From assembly GCA_025024175.1 (NCBI GenBank), contig QCXZ01000064.1, forward strand, positions 58,921,325 to 58,985,324: a stretch of 64,000 bases of DNA, given 5' to 3'. The notes beneath the pieces were generated by a model. The model was given only the letters and a program-made list of their open reading frames with translations. It was not told the origin of the DNA and searched no databases. The position numbers and the translations under genes are program-made. Numbering within the stretch: position 1 is the first letter of the stretch; each line of letters opens with the position of its first letter. The stretch is from Rhyzopertha dominica (taxonomy: Eukaryota; Arthropoda; Insecta; Coleoptera; Bostrichidae). Positions 29,341-39,597 of the stretch are shown here, one piece after another.

Positions 29341-30940
29341 CGTTTAATCACGTCGGCATTTCCAGTGGAATACCTTCGCAACGTAAATATTTCTAATGTT
29401 TCGATTTAGTATTCTGAACTTCCCCCGTATTGCCAGAATTCTCTTCAAAGTATTTTTCCTTTCGCACCTGCATTTCCAGTGGAATATGCTTCTTGTGGAC
29501 CACTTTTTACCGCGCCGTTGACAAAAACCGCGAGAGATTAATGTGAATCAGTGTGGTTTCCACGAGTCGTTAGATTCGTATTTGGTAGCATTTGAAACAG
29601 GTGTGTTGTGAAAATTCGCTGATCGGTCTATGAACATATTGTGCAACATTCATCCAAAAGTTTTGGGATTATCCGACCAACGAATTCTATTTGGACGCTA
29701 GAAGCTATTGGTTGTTTCGTTTGAACTTCGTCCAAGCCGCTTTTGCGGGATTTAAATCACAACGCCACACGTTTCGCTCGATATTGCTTCTTGTAAGAAC
29801 CCTCTTCTTCAGAGGTGAGTGTTATAATCGATTCTTTTTGGCTTTGTTGTAAGACGAATTTGTAACTATAGGGTTCTTTTCACGTTCTTCATTGTGGTCG
29901 ATTGTTCGAACTGCTTTTGTGAACGATTGCTTCCCTTGACTGGTTCCTGGATTCTTTGGAGGACGCTGATCATACCACATTTTCCCGAACATTCTATCGA
30001 ACACGCCAGGGATTCTGGAACCTTGCCAGAACCGAATCAGCTCAATCCCGAATCGAGGGATTTTCAACGTACCCTAGAATTCAACCCACTGCTTGCGTAA
30101 CAGATAAGTCAACACTAGTTTCTAGTTCAAATTGACGATTTTTTTTGCGGTTTTGCCGCGATTTTATAGCTTAATCTTTCCAACATTTAGATCATAAATT
30201 AACTTACTCCAGGTCAACGTCATTCAATTATAGTTTATTAAGATTTCGTTTGATAAAGTACAGTAATTGCAATTTTAATTAATATTACATATTGTTTAAG
30301 TGTAAAATACATATATAATTTAATATTATATAACATTTAAATCAGACTTAACTTAATTCGCCAGTTATACATCTCACTTGTTTTTTTTTTAATCTCTGGA
30401 AGAACAACTTGTAAAGGGAAGAACTTGTAAACGTACGTGTGCACACTAACGGTATTCCATCGCTATCCCTGAAACAAAAGAAAAGGTACATTTATAAAAA
30501 ATTCTATTTATATTATCGCGAACGCATACTTACCTTATTAATCCAATAAGCTTTAATTTTTTGGATACTTACCTTGTTATTTTATAGCGTATATTTGATT
30601 TAATAATCCTCTTGTATTTTAATATATTAAATTAATTTCTAATTTTGTATTCGCACTTCTGACAATAAATCTTGTGTTGCTTTTGGGTGAAACCGCACGC
30701 TTTTTTTATATTCGTCTCTTACAGTGGCGGTTGGATCACTTAGGGTGGTGTTTTGGGAATTTTAGCGATGTTTGTGGGTAAATTAGCGATACTTAGGCAG
30801 TTCAGCTCTTCTAGTGATTGAAGTTTATTGTTGTTTCGTGAACGTCACGTTAAAGCCTATTTATATGTAGAAACTGTAGAAAGTTCAGACGATTGGGTAC
30901 TTTGCACACATTATACTTTTCCCCTTTCGCTCTAAGTTAA
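29341..30940. other. Unassigned region
   Basis: No feature is supported. The 29690-30100 part has higher GC and a frame reading LWRTLIIPHFPEHSIEHARDS, but without a recognisable family. The rest is AT-rich. Confidence 0.25.
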
Positions 30941-30944
30941 AATA

Positions 30945-31510
30945 TGCAATTTTGATCTGGTATCCCATATATATGACGCATATTGTTCAGCTCGAATCTG
31001 TCCAGAGGAAGCTACTTAAATTTACTTTTTACTTAACCCAAGGATATTATCCTCCTAGGGGATATGATCACACAACCGTGTTGGACGGATTCGAGTTTAT
31101 TTCGCTAGAAACTCGTCGTATTTGTGCAGTGGTCAAAATATAATTTGTTGATTGTAGTTCGCTGCTTGAGAAGGTTAACTTTCTTGTATCTCGTATAAAT
31201 TCTCGACAACAACCGTCTTTCTATTGCAGCAATAGTTGTACAAATGTTTCACTTCGGTCGCCAATCAATCTTATGTGTTCTTATTTTAATCATATGTCTA
31301 ATTCTTGTGATATTCACTTTGATTCTCTCACTTCTATTGTTGGGCAAATGATAATGAACGCCATAGAAGTTTCAGCCTAAGCTTTATTTTATTTTCATAT
31401 TATGTTTCTTTCATAGATTATTTTTTAAGTTAAACAGCGTGTTACGTTAGGTATTTTCCTGTTATCGGGTGCTAACCAGTTGGAAATAAACTTTATTATT
31501 ATCATTGCTT
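30945..31510 (+). mobile_element. LINE 3' fragment
   Basis: The frame reads IWYPIYMTHIVQLESVQRKLLKF and PPRGYDHTTVLDGFEFISLETRR, the conserved post-RT region of jockey/CR1-type LINEs. It continues with decay to a TTATTATTATCATT-like end near 31500. Truncated at the 5' side. Confidence 0.75.
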
Positions 31511-33025
31511 CCTTGATCTAATTTAAGGAAGATAGCGGCAACTAGATACTGTCAGTTTATTTGTCTAACTCTTACAGTTAGAATGCCTATTAGTACACCT
31601 ATTATTGCAAAATCCCTAACCTTTCGTTTTTTGAACTCGAAGGTTCCTTATCAGTTCATCGGCGATATCGTTCAGTGAACATTCCGTTTTCTGCGACCTC
31701 GTCTGAGAGGTTAAAGTTGCACAAGGTTGCACATTGTTAACAAATGAATAGAATTAATAATATCGGGTGAAATGCACTAGACATGGATACAATCTTAATG
31801 AAATAAACTAGAAATTTTGTTATTGGAAGCCAACTACGAAATACATTATTTCTTTCACAGCATCGTGTTTATTACGCACATTCAGCATGATATTTCAAAG
31901 AATCCATGCAAATTTATACTTCCATGCACAAAAGATCGCGTGGAAAATTCAAGGACAATATAGAACGCAACAGAATTTGTCGGAGGCCAAGGATTTGTTA
32001 GTACAGTTGCAATTTATTCGTTAATACCAGTAAACAAGTCTGTTTTAATAACGTTATTTTAATTTTATTTACCAAAAATGAGTAAATTATTTTGTAAGCG
32101 CATAGTTTTGGTTGCATTCTTGATGTCTAGTCGTTTACCTACCGCACAGTCGACTACAAAATGCCGATCGACTAGTCTAATATGCTTTTAATTACCTACA
32201 ACCTTATGGCTACTATCGTTTGCAGTACAATTAGACTGTGATGCTTTTTGTGAGCAGACAGATTTGGAAAGTTGAATTCGATTTCTAGGAAACGCTATTC
32301 TGTTAATGACTAGCCTATAAAATGATTGATAGGCTTCTACTATCCTACTTCTCCCATATAATCATACCATTCGTACTCAAAAAATAACACAATATTTATG
32401 TGGCGTTGTTAATTTATGGGTTGAAAATTTCTTACATATTTGCAAATGCTTAATAATTGAACACCTAGGTGCAAACCTTGCCTATTATTTATATTGGGCA
32501 CTTCCAGAAAAACGTTAATGGCATTTTAAAATGTACAAATTAAGAAGAAAGCCTAAGACCAGTCGTTTCTTAGGTTAATGTTATTACGTAACAGTATAAA
32601 TTACGCACATTCAAACAATCAGCTTGTTTCCAAGCTACTTAATTAAGAGGAAACTATGGAATGTAGCTTCTTAGATAGGACACCCTATAAATGCACAGTT
32701 TGCATTGTTAATGACCACTAAAGATAATGAGGTACTAATAAAAGCAGTGCATATCAGGCAAATTTCGCAAATTACAAACTTAGTTGGGTAATTGGACTCT
32801 TTTGCTCGCACTTTAAAACAAAAAATAATTCAACGAAAGCAACTTTAAGGAATTTTACGTAGTAGTGAAGAAGGAATGGTATGCAGATTGAATCATTAGC
32901 GTAGCTAAATGATTGCCGGATTTTCCCAAAGTAATTTTAAATGCTGGTTATAATTAGTAGCAATTTCGTTTATGAAGCTGTTAAAAAAAGATTTGGGATT
33001 AAATGAAATGTTCATAATTTTTTTA
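31511..33025. other. Unassigned AT-rich region
   Basis: No coding potential, RNA gene or repeat structure was recognised up to the gypsy insertion. Confidence 0.3.
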
Positions 33026-33029
33026 GTAT

Positions 33030-33465
33030 TGTTACGGAATTCGGGTTCGAAAATTCTGGATTTCTGATTTAAAACACTTTATTTAACAGTTCAAAACACT
33101 AACAAGCACTATTCACAATTACTTTAACAATTAACAAACTTTACTCAACTATACACCACTTTTAAAAACACTACAGTTTACTTATATCACTTTATAACAC
33201 ATAAATCTCACTTTCCGTCACTTTCAAAACTCGCGCTCGTTCATAGACTGTCTAACTCCCTCTCACTTCCGTCTCTGGCCGCTTATATATCCGCAGACTC
33301 CCCACTTACTTGGCGTGTCTGGCACATTCGCGAAGGCTCTCGATTTCGAACCTTCCTAGACTTTACTAGAGCCTTTCGCATCGATTAATCTCGAACACTC
33401 TAGCACGTCGGGTTGCCTGCCCACAGGCGTTGAGCGGGCCGTGATACCACTGACTCTCCGTTGCA
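33030..33465 (-). repeat. 3' LTR of the gypsy element
   Basis: It has TG...CA termini (TGTTACGG to CCGTTGCA on the plus strand). The minus strand carries TATATAAG at 33289-33282, a likely promoter. Essentially identical to the other LTR at a constant offset of 5331 bp. Confidence 0.93.
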
Positions 33466-33480
33466 CTACCCCCTCCTTAA
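33466..33480 (-). other. Polypurine tract
   Basis: TTAAGGAGGGGGTAG on the minus strand directly abuts the 3' LTR, as required for plus-strand priming. Confidence 0.8.
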
Positions 33481-33496
33481 AGACTGATCGTCCCGA

Positions 33497-35248
33497 TCAG
33501 TTCCAGTCCTCAACATTTCCGTGGTACTCACTTAAACGATTCAAGTGTACCACCTTCATCTTCGATCTTGGGCTGCGCTGGATTCTATAAACTACATCGT
33601 TAATCCTTTTCACTATACGGTAGGGTCCTTCCCAGGATGGCGATAACTTAGGTGAAAGCCCCTTCTTCCTTTGTGGATTGTAGAGCCACACTAGGTCTCC
33701 TTCGTTGAACTGTCTGGGATTGGCTCTGACATCGTACCGAGCTTTCATGCGATCGCTCGCAATGTTCATTCTCTGTCTCACCAGCTGGTGTGTTATCAAT
33801 AGCGACTCCCGAAGATTTTCGACGTAACTAGTTGCTCCCTCTTCATTGGATGTTCCCGCAGAGCCAAACACCAAATCGCAAGGCAACCTTAGTTCTCTTC
33901 CTAGAACTACTTTCGCCGGTGTCTGCCCCGTAGTCTCGTGGATGGCCGCTCTATATGCCATCAAAAACAGAGGAAGATGCTTATCCCAGTCCGTCTGGTG
34001 TCGCTCCACAACCTTGGAGAGAAACTGTTCCATTGTCCGGTTAAATCGCTCGACCATTCCATCTGATTGCGGGTGAAGCGGTGTTGTTCTGGTTTTAGTA
34101 ATACCCAGCAAGTGACAGAGTTCTTGAAACACCCTGGACTCGAAGTTTCTTCCTTGGTCAGAATGCAGTTCCAGTGGCACTCCAAATCTGCATACCAAAT
34201 TATCGACGAGAACTTGAGCCACTGTTGAAGCCTCCTGGTTGGGTATAGCATAGGCTTCTGGCCACTTGCTGAAGTAGTCCATAGCAACGAGGATGTACTT
34301 GTTGTTGCTGGTGGTCGTAGGAAATGGTCCGGCGACATCAATCGCAATCCTTTCGAATGGTGCTCCAACACTGTACTGCTTCATCCTTCCCTTCAGGCGT
34401 GTTGTCGGTCCTTTGGTAGCAGCGCAGGTTGAGCATTTCCTGCACCACTTTTCCACATCTTCTCGGCAGTGTACCCAGTAGAAACGCTCACGAACTTTGC
34501 CCAAGGTTTTGTTCACTCCCAGGTGGGCGCCCGATGATCCTCCATGTACCTCTTCCAAAACCTTAGGTACATACTCCTTGGGTACTACCAACTGCATGGT
34601 AACATTCCTCCCATCGGCGCTCTCCCACGCTCTCTTCAACAGGCCATTTTCTACTCGCAGGGATTCCCACTGAACCCACATCGCTTTTAGGGTCGGACTT
34701 TCTGGAGACACCTCTTCCCATCCAGGTCGTTGTCTGTTTTCTTCTTTCCATTTCAGGAGGGGACCCACGTCGCTGTCTTCCTGCTGAGCCGTTCTGACTT
34801 TCTCGGCAGTCCACTCCTCGCTTTGTGTGATGGTGACTGCTCTTATATCCACCGTGCCTTCTCGTTCATCCACCTTCCTGCAGTGTTTGCATTCTCCACA
34901 CGGTCTTCTCGACAAGGCATCAGCGTTGTTATGATGCCTGCCTGGACGATGCTGGATTTTGAAGTCGTACTGCTGCAGTCTCTCCATCCACCTCGCGACT
35001 TGTCCCTCCGGGTTCTTCAATCGTAGTAGCCAGGATAATGCTGCATGGTCCGTCCTTATGAGGAATTCCCGTCCGTACAGGTACTTATGGAAGTGGTCTA
35101 CGGACTTCACGATAGCCAGANGTTCTTTTCTCGTGACGCAGTAGTTCCTCTCAGGCTTAGTTAGGGCCTTGCTGTAATACTCTATTACTTTTTCTTCGCC
35201 GTCCTGTACCTGAGATAAGTACAGCTCCAATCCCAACCTTGCTGGCAT
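33497..35248 (-). CDS. pol: Gypsy pol, C-terminal part: RNase H and integrase
   Basis: It continues the polymerase polyprotein after a one-base shift. RNase H residues include HFHKYLYGREFLIRTDHAAL. Integrase has the HHCC zinc site (HLGVNKTLGKVRERFYWVHC...CRKCSTC), the first Asp in IAIDVAGPFP, the second in LHSDQGRNFE, and the Glu in PQSDGMVERFNRTM. A GPYRIVKRINDVVYRIQ segment near the C-terminus suits a GPY/F module. One ambiguous base at 35121. Ends close to the polypurine tract. Confidence 0.92.
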   Translation of the reverse strand: MPARLGLELYLSQVQDGEEKVIEYYSKALTKPERNYCVTRKEXLAIVKSVDHFHKYLYGREFLIRTDHAALSWLLRLKNPEGQVARWMERLQQYDFKIQHRPGRHHNNADALSRRPCGECKHCRKVDEREGTVDIRAVTITQSEEWTAEKVRTAQQEDSDVGPLLKWKEENRQRPGWEEVSPESPTLKAMWVQWESLRVENGLLKRAWESADGRNVTMQLVVPKEYVPKVLEEVHGGSSGAHLGVNKTLGKVRERFYWVHCREDVEKWCRKCSTCAATKGPTTRLKGRMKQYSVGAPFERIAIDVAGPFPTTTSNNKYILVAMDYFSKWPEAYAIPNQEASTVAQVLVDNLVCRFGVPLELHSDQGRNFESRVFQELCHLLGITKTRTTPLHPQSDGMVERFNRTMEQFLSKVVERHQTDWDKHLPLFLMAYRAAIHETTGQTPAKVVLGRELRLPCDLVFGSAGTSNEEGATSYVENLRESLLITHQLVRQRMNIASDRMKARYDVRANPRQFNEGDLVWLYNPQRKKGLSPKLSPSWEGPYRIVKRINDVVYRIQRSPRSKMKVVHLNRLSEYHGNVEDWN

Positions 35249-37073
35249 CTGTATCCAGAATAAACTTTCCGTGTCTTCGGGGGTATGCCAAAATTGGACT
35301 ACTGCACAAGGCTGACTTCAACTTCCTGAAGGCTTCCTCATGAACGTGGCTCCATGCAAAAGTCGTCCTCGGTTCCGTAAGTTGGTGTAATGGTGCCGCG
35401 ATTTTAGCGAACCCTTCCACAAATCTTCTGTAGTACGTACAAATTCCCAGAAAACTCCTCACTTCATGCTTATCCCGAGGACGTGGCCAATCGCGGATTG
35501 CCTTGATCTTGTCATCACTGGTCTGAATCCCATCCGCAGAAACTGTATGGCCAAGGAATTCCACTTTCTTCTGGAAAAGTGCACACTTCTTCGGGTTCAG
35601 CTTCAGGTTGGCTGCTCTAAACCGGTCGAATACTTCTTGTAGGTTCTTTAAATGCTCTTCAAAATCACGGCCTATAACCATAACGTCGTCCAGGTAGACC
35701 AGGCAGGTTTTCCAAGTGAGTCCACGTAATACCAGTTCCATTAGTCTCTCAAATGTAGCCGGAGCGTTGCAGAGGCCAAATGGCATTACCGTGAACTGGT
35801 AGAGACCGCAACTGGTGGTGAAAGCAGTCTTCTCTTTGTCTTCTGGATGGATCCCAACCTGCCAGTATCCACTTTTCAAATCCAGTGTTGAAAACCATGT
35901 AGATCCGGAAAGAGTGGTCAATGTGTCGTCGATTCTGGGTAGGGGATAACTGTCCTTCTTCGTTATGTCATTCAGCTTTCGGTAGTCAACACAGAATCGG
36001 AGCGATCCATCCTTCTTGGTGACGAGAACCACTGGTGAAGACCATGGACTGTTGGACTCCTCGATTACACCTTGCTCCGTCATTTCTTTCACCATCTTCT
36101 CAACCTGTTCTTGTCTTGCCAACGGTAGTCTCCTAGGTGCCTGTCGAATAGGTTGAGCATCTCCGGTATTGATCCTGTGCTGGACGATGTCTGTTCTCCC
36201 CATTGGTGTGTCCGGTTCGGCAAACACATGTTGATAGCATCGTAGAAATTCTCGGGCTCTTCGTGCTTCCTCCTTGGTAAGATGTTTCAAATCGATGTTG
36301 AGCTGTGCCGGCGTTCTTGGCGTCTTCTGCGTGTCTTCCATATCCTCACAGGTGTTTATCCTCGTTACGGGAGTACATGTTGCCAAAAGATCTCCTTTTC
36401 TTATTGTCGTTCCCACAGGAGCGATGTTTGCAATCCTCACCGGCACCGTCTTGGAGGTCTTGATAAGCGTTCTTGCAACCAACAAGTGTTTGTGTGAGTC
36501 TTCAGTCGGTTCTACTAATCCAACGCAGCTCCCAAGATCGTTCCCCATCGCAGCGTTGATGATCTGCTCGCTGCTTCCTCTTATTCGGACGGTTTCACTA
36601 GCATATAGCCTCACGCACCTTGCTTCGCCTCCAGGTGTTTCTAGCACGAAGCGCTCGTTTCCGATTTTCAGAATCCGCTCTTCTGGATCATATGCAAGTC
36701 CGTACTTCCCTATCAGGTCCATCCCCATGATGAAATCGTCGTCAATGTCCGCCACCAATACCCTGTGACGTATACGAAGCTGCCCTAGTTCCACTTCAAC
36801 CTCAGCTTCACCTATCGCCGGCGACGTTTCACCTGTCACTGTTCGCAGAAGAACCTTCTCCATCAGGGGTCTCACTGTCGGTGCGATGTTCTTCTTTATG
36901 ATGGAAACCATAGCTCCAGTATCCACGGTCACTTGCGTCTTCTTTCCATTCACGGTTGTCATCATTGTGAGGCTATCCACGTTGTTGTGTCGTAGCAGGT
37001 TGACGGAAACAATCTTGGGGGCTTTGTCTTCTCGGGCAGTCGGTGTGCGCCCCGTAACACCGACTGTTTTTAG
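35157..37073 (-). CDS. pol: Gypsy pol, N-terminal part: protease, reverse transcriptase, RNase H start
   Basis: It lies in the -1 frame relative to gag and overlaps gag's end; the frame is open back to about 37172. The aspartic protease has VTVDTGAMVSII. RT has LDLKSGYWQVGI, then YLDDVMVIGRDFEEH with the catalytic Asp pair, and FLGHTVSADGIQ. RNase H begins with ILDTDASKVGIGAVL. The frame then breaks near 35215, where a single extra base separates it from the rest of pol. Confidence 0.93.
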   Translation of the reverse strand, partial: LKTVGVTGRTPTAREDKAPKIVSVNLLRHNNVDSLTMMTTVNGKKTQVTVDTGAMVSIIKKNIAPTVRPLMEKVLLRTVTGETSPAIGEAEVEVELGQLRIRHRVLVADIDDDFIMGMDLIGKYGLAYDPEERILKIGNERFVLETPGGEARCVRLYASETVRIRGSSEQIINAAMGNDLGSCVGLVEPTEDSHKHLLVARTLIKTSKTVPVRIANIAPVGTTIRKGDLLATCTPVTRINTCEDMEDTQKTPRTPAQLNIDLKHLTKEEARRAREFLRCYQHVFAEPDTPMGRTDIVQHRINTGDAQPIRQAPRRLPLARQEQVEKMVKEMTEQGVIEESNSPWSSPVVLVTKKDGSLRFCVDYRKLNDITKKDSYPLPRIDDTLTTLSGSTWFSTLDLKSGYWQVGIHPEDKEKTAFTTSCGLYQFTVMPFGLCNAPATFERLMELVLRGLTWKTCLVYLDDVMVIGRDFEEHLKNLQEVFDRFRAANLKLNPKKCALFQKKVEFLGHTVSADGIQTSDDKIKAIRDWPRPRDKHEVRSFLGICTYYRRFVEGFAKIAAPLHQLTEPRTTFAWSHVHEEAFRKLKSALCSSPILAYPRRHGKFILDTDASKVGIGAVLISGTGRRRKSNRVLQQGPN

Positions 37074-38272
37074 TTTTCCTGCTGCTGGCTTCTTCTTGAC
37101 GCTGCAGGAAGTGACACCCTGCAGTCTCTCTTGAAGTGCCCGGTCTTTCCGCAGCGGTAGCAGGTCTGACATCCGGCGGATTTATTCGCAGCTAGGAATT
37201 CTTTCAACTCCCGCATGATTGCTTTCAGTGAATCGGTCTCCTCTTCGACCTGTGTTCCACGTACCTTACACTGGCCCCAGTTGGCAGCTGAAGCCTTGTA
37301 AGCCGCCTCGATCTCCAAAGCTTTCCCTAGGGCTTCTCTCGTAGTGGTGTAAGTGGCTAGCAGCAAAGCGTTCCTCACAGTGTCATCTCTTACACCTTCG
37401 ATAAAACTCCGCGTTGCCAGCTCCTCCACAAGCTCAGTTGGGGCTGTCGGATATGCCAGATGCATAAGTTTCCTTACGTCCGCTTCGAAGTCTTGCAGGG
37501 TCTCACCGACTTTTTGTTTACGGGTCTTCAGCTGGGTACGAAACAGCTGTTGTAGGTGCTGTTCTCCAAAATGCAATTCCAGTGCTGCAGTAAGCTTCTG
37601 GTAATCACCCTTCTCTGCTTCGGGCAGCGTACGAAGTAAATCAAGAGCCGGTCCACGTAGAGCTACCACCAAAGCCATAACCTTTTCTTCATTACTCCAG
37701 TTATTTGCCTTTCCTGCCATTTCAAACTGCAGCTTGTAAGTCTCAAATGATGTGTGACCATCATAAGTCGGTGGTTTTATCTTGTTATTTCCAATAACTG
37801 GCGAAGACGTCATACCGTGGGTTTTCATTCTTTCCAGGTCTCTTTTTACTGTCAAAATTTCCTTTCCAAATTCTCCTTTCATGTGTAGAACTTTTTCTTC
37901 GAATTTATTGCAAAGTTTTTCCTCTACTTTGTTGACCTTTTCTTCGACAAGCTCCACTTTCTCTTCGACTGCATTCTGTGTAACTTTAAGCTCTTCTGTT
38001 ACACTGTCGATCCGTTCTTCAATTTTATTTTGGCTTGTTCTGATTTCCTCTATTTCGGTTTTAAGTTGTTCTTGCACAGCCATTATTATTTTCTTCTTAA
38101 TTTCTTCCTGTCCGATTTTGAATTCTGTCTTCATTTCTTCTTGTCCGGTTTTCATGTTCTCTTGACAGGCTTTTATCTGCTCTGTCATGTTTTCTTGCAT
38201 TTTCTGCATCATTTGCATTAACTGTTCTAGTTGTGCTTCCATATTGGCCGATTGTCTTCTTGTTACTGGCAT
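37070..38272 (-). CDS. gag: Gypsy gag polyprotein
   Basis: 400 aa with ATG at 38272. The N-terminal ~160 residues are a long Glu/Lys-rich coiled coil. A retrotransposon capsid-like domain follows (IKPPTYDGHTSFETYKLQFEM, ALRGPALDLLRTLP). A CCHC zinc knuckle (CYRCGKTGHFKRDC) lies near the C-terminus and would bind RNA. The stop at 37072-37070 directly follows GGAAAAC. Confidence 0.92.
   Translation of the reverse strand: MPVTRRQSANMEAQLEQLMQMMQKMQENMTEQIKACQENMKTGQEEMKTEFKIGQEEIKKKIIMAVQEQLKTEIEEIRTSQNKIEERIDSVTEELKVTQNAVEEKVELVEEKVNKVEEKLCNKFEEKVLHMKGEFGKEILTVKRDLERMKTHGMTSSPVIGNNKIKPPTYDGHTSFETYKLQFEMAGKANNWSNEEKVMALVVALRGPALDLLRTLPEAEKGDYQKLTAALELHFGEQHLQQLFRTQLKTRKQKVGETLQDFEADVRKLMHLAYPTAPTELVEELATRSFIEGVRDDTVRNALLLATYTTTREALGKALEIEAAYKASAANWGQCKVRGTQVEEETDSLKAIMRELKEFLAANKSAGCQTCYRCGKTGHFKRDCRVSLPAASRRSQQQEN
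37073..37079 (-). promoter_or_regulatory. Candidate -1 frameshift site between gag and pol
   Basis: GGAAAAC on the minus strand is read G-GAA-AAC in the gag frame and is followed at once by TAA. Pol lies in the -1 frame and overlaps here. GGA-type first triplets occur at known retroviral sites, but this is not the strict XXXYYYZ form. Confidence 0.45.
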
Positions 38273-38341
38273 AAACTAGAATTTTCTAAAACTTCTCCAA
38301 ACACTGTCTATCCGGTCCGTAGAACACTCCAGAAATCCAAA

Positions 38342-38358
38342 TCCCACTTCTGACACCA
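38342..38358 (-). other. Primer-binding site
   Basis: TGGTGTCAGAAGTGGGA on the minus strand starts two bases inside the 5' LTR. It begins TGG, as expected for pairing to a tRNA 3' end. The tRNA was not identified. Confidence 0.7.
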
Positions 38359-38360
38359 AT

Positions 38361-38796
38361 TGTTACGGAATTCGGGTTCGAAAATTCTGGATTTCTGATT
38401 TAAAACACTTTATTTAACAGTTCAAAACACTAACAAGCACTATTCACAATTACTTTAACAATTAACAAACTTTACTCAACTATACACCACTTTTAAAAAC
38501 ACTACAGTTTACTTATATCACTTTATAACACATAANTCTCACTTTCCGTCNCTTTCAAAACTCGCGNTCGTTCATAGACTGTCTAACTCCCTCTCACTTC
38601 CGTCTCTGGCCGCTTATATATCCGCAGACTCCCCACTTACTTGGCGTGTCTGGCACATTCGCGAAGGCTCTCGATTTCGAACCTTCCTAGACTTTACTAG
38701 AGCCTTTCGCATCGATTAATCTCGAACACTCTAGCACGTCGGGTTGCCTGCCCACAGGCGTTGAGCGGGCCGTGATACCACTGACTCTCCGTTGCA
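38361..38796 (-). repeat. 5' LTR of the gypsy element
   Basis: 436 bp, matching the other LTR except for ambiguous bases at 38536, 38551 and 38567. On the minus strand it carries the TATATAAG promoter element. Confidence 0.93.
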
Positions 38797-38940
38797 GTAT
38801 TACAGAATTTATTATTTATTATAAATATTATTTGTTACTTTATTACAACTGTTGTTTTTCTTCTAAATTCGTTTTATTTGTTTCGCTTAACTCATTTCTA
38901 ACAATTTTTTTCACATATCTTGGATTTACTGGCTACTAGC

Positions 38941-39398
38941 CGTAAAGGTCCTTCATTTATGTTGGTGATTTTAACAATTACAATTAATGTAATTAATAAA
39001 TAAATTATTATTGTTAATGTAAAATTTATTATAGGTTTATTTAAGAATTTAGTTATAGATAATTTAAAGTTTACATTTTTTCTATATTTCTTATTTCCAT
39101 GAGGTTTATTTCTTTACTTTTATTATTTGATAATATTAATGTTCTTAAAATTGGAATTATAAGTATTTTTGTTTTAAATTTGAATATTTCGTTTGATGCA
39201 ATTCTTGTTATATATATAATTAATACTATTATTCCTCCAATTATGATTATGAATATAATGTATGAATATAAGTAATTTATTTGCTATAATTGCAATAATT
39301 ATTGCTTGAATTATTAAATTTATTGTTACTGATATGGGATGTATTATTATAGGGAACGATGATCTTGAAATGATTCATATAATTGTAATAATTTTAAT
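38941..39398 (-). pseudogene. nad6: Nuclear mitochondrial insert: nad6
   Basis: Read on the minus strand with the invertebrate mitochondrial code (ATA Met, TGA Trp, AGA Ser), the frame is open from an ATT start at 39398. It holds the ND6 signatures: HPMSVTMNLMIQ, then MIGGMMVLIMYMTSIASNE, and at the C-terminus VIVKITNMNEGPLR. In the nuclear code it is full of stops, so it cannot be expressed here. The lack of frame damage suggests a recent transfer or an assembly join. The natural C-terminus is cut at about 38940. Confidence 0.9.
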
Positions 39399-39399
39399 G

Positions 39400-39447
39400 C
39401 AGAGAGTAGTTTATATAAAATATTAATTTTGGAGATTAATGAAAAGT
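39400..39447 (+). pseudogene. trnP: Partial mitochondrial tRNA-Pro (UGG) in the insert
   Basis: It begins CAGAGAGTAGTTTATATAAA and has an anticodon arm TTAAT-TTTGGAG-ATTAA with anticodon TGG. It lies immediately beside nad6 and on the opposite strand, as in the ancestral insect mitochondrial order. The T arm and 3' acceptor strand are missing. Confidence 0.75.
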
Positions 39448-39449
39448 TT

Positions 39450-39597
39450 TTGCTGATGTCCTCCTGGCCAGTGTATTCTTACCTGCTCTTGATCATTTGG
39501 TAGACATTATATTTCGTGAAGACATAGATGTAATGTGCATATCTGAGACTTGGCTAAACGATGGTATACCGTCAGATATTGCAAGTACAATTTTGTA
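39450..39597 (+). mobile_element. LINE endonuclease fragment
   Basis: The frame reads LLASVFLPALDHLVDIIFRE, then DIDVMCISETWLNDGIPSDIAS, the N-terminal region of an apurinic-type LINE endonuclease. The matching downstream part of the same domain resumes at about 41.4 kb, suggesting a later insertion between them. Confidence 0.7.

Larger units (their letters stand above)
33026..38800 (-). mobile_element. Ty3/gypsy LTR retrotransposon, nearly intact
   Basis: The 5767-bp element (33030-38796) is flanked by the 4-bp target duplication GTAT (33026-33029 and 38797-38800). The LTRs are 436 bp each and align without a gap; the only differences seen are three ambiguous bases in the right copy. A primer-binding site, polypurine tract, gag and pol are present on the minus strand. 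The LTR identity shows recent insertion. Defects are one frameshift in pol near 35215 and an ambiguous base at 35121. Confidence 0.95.
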
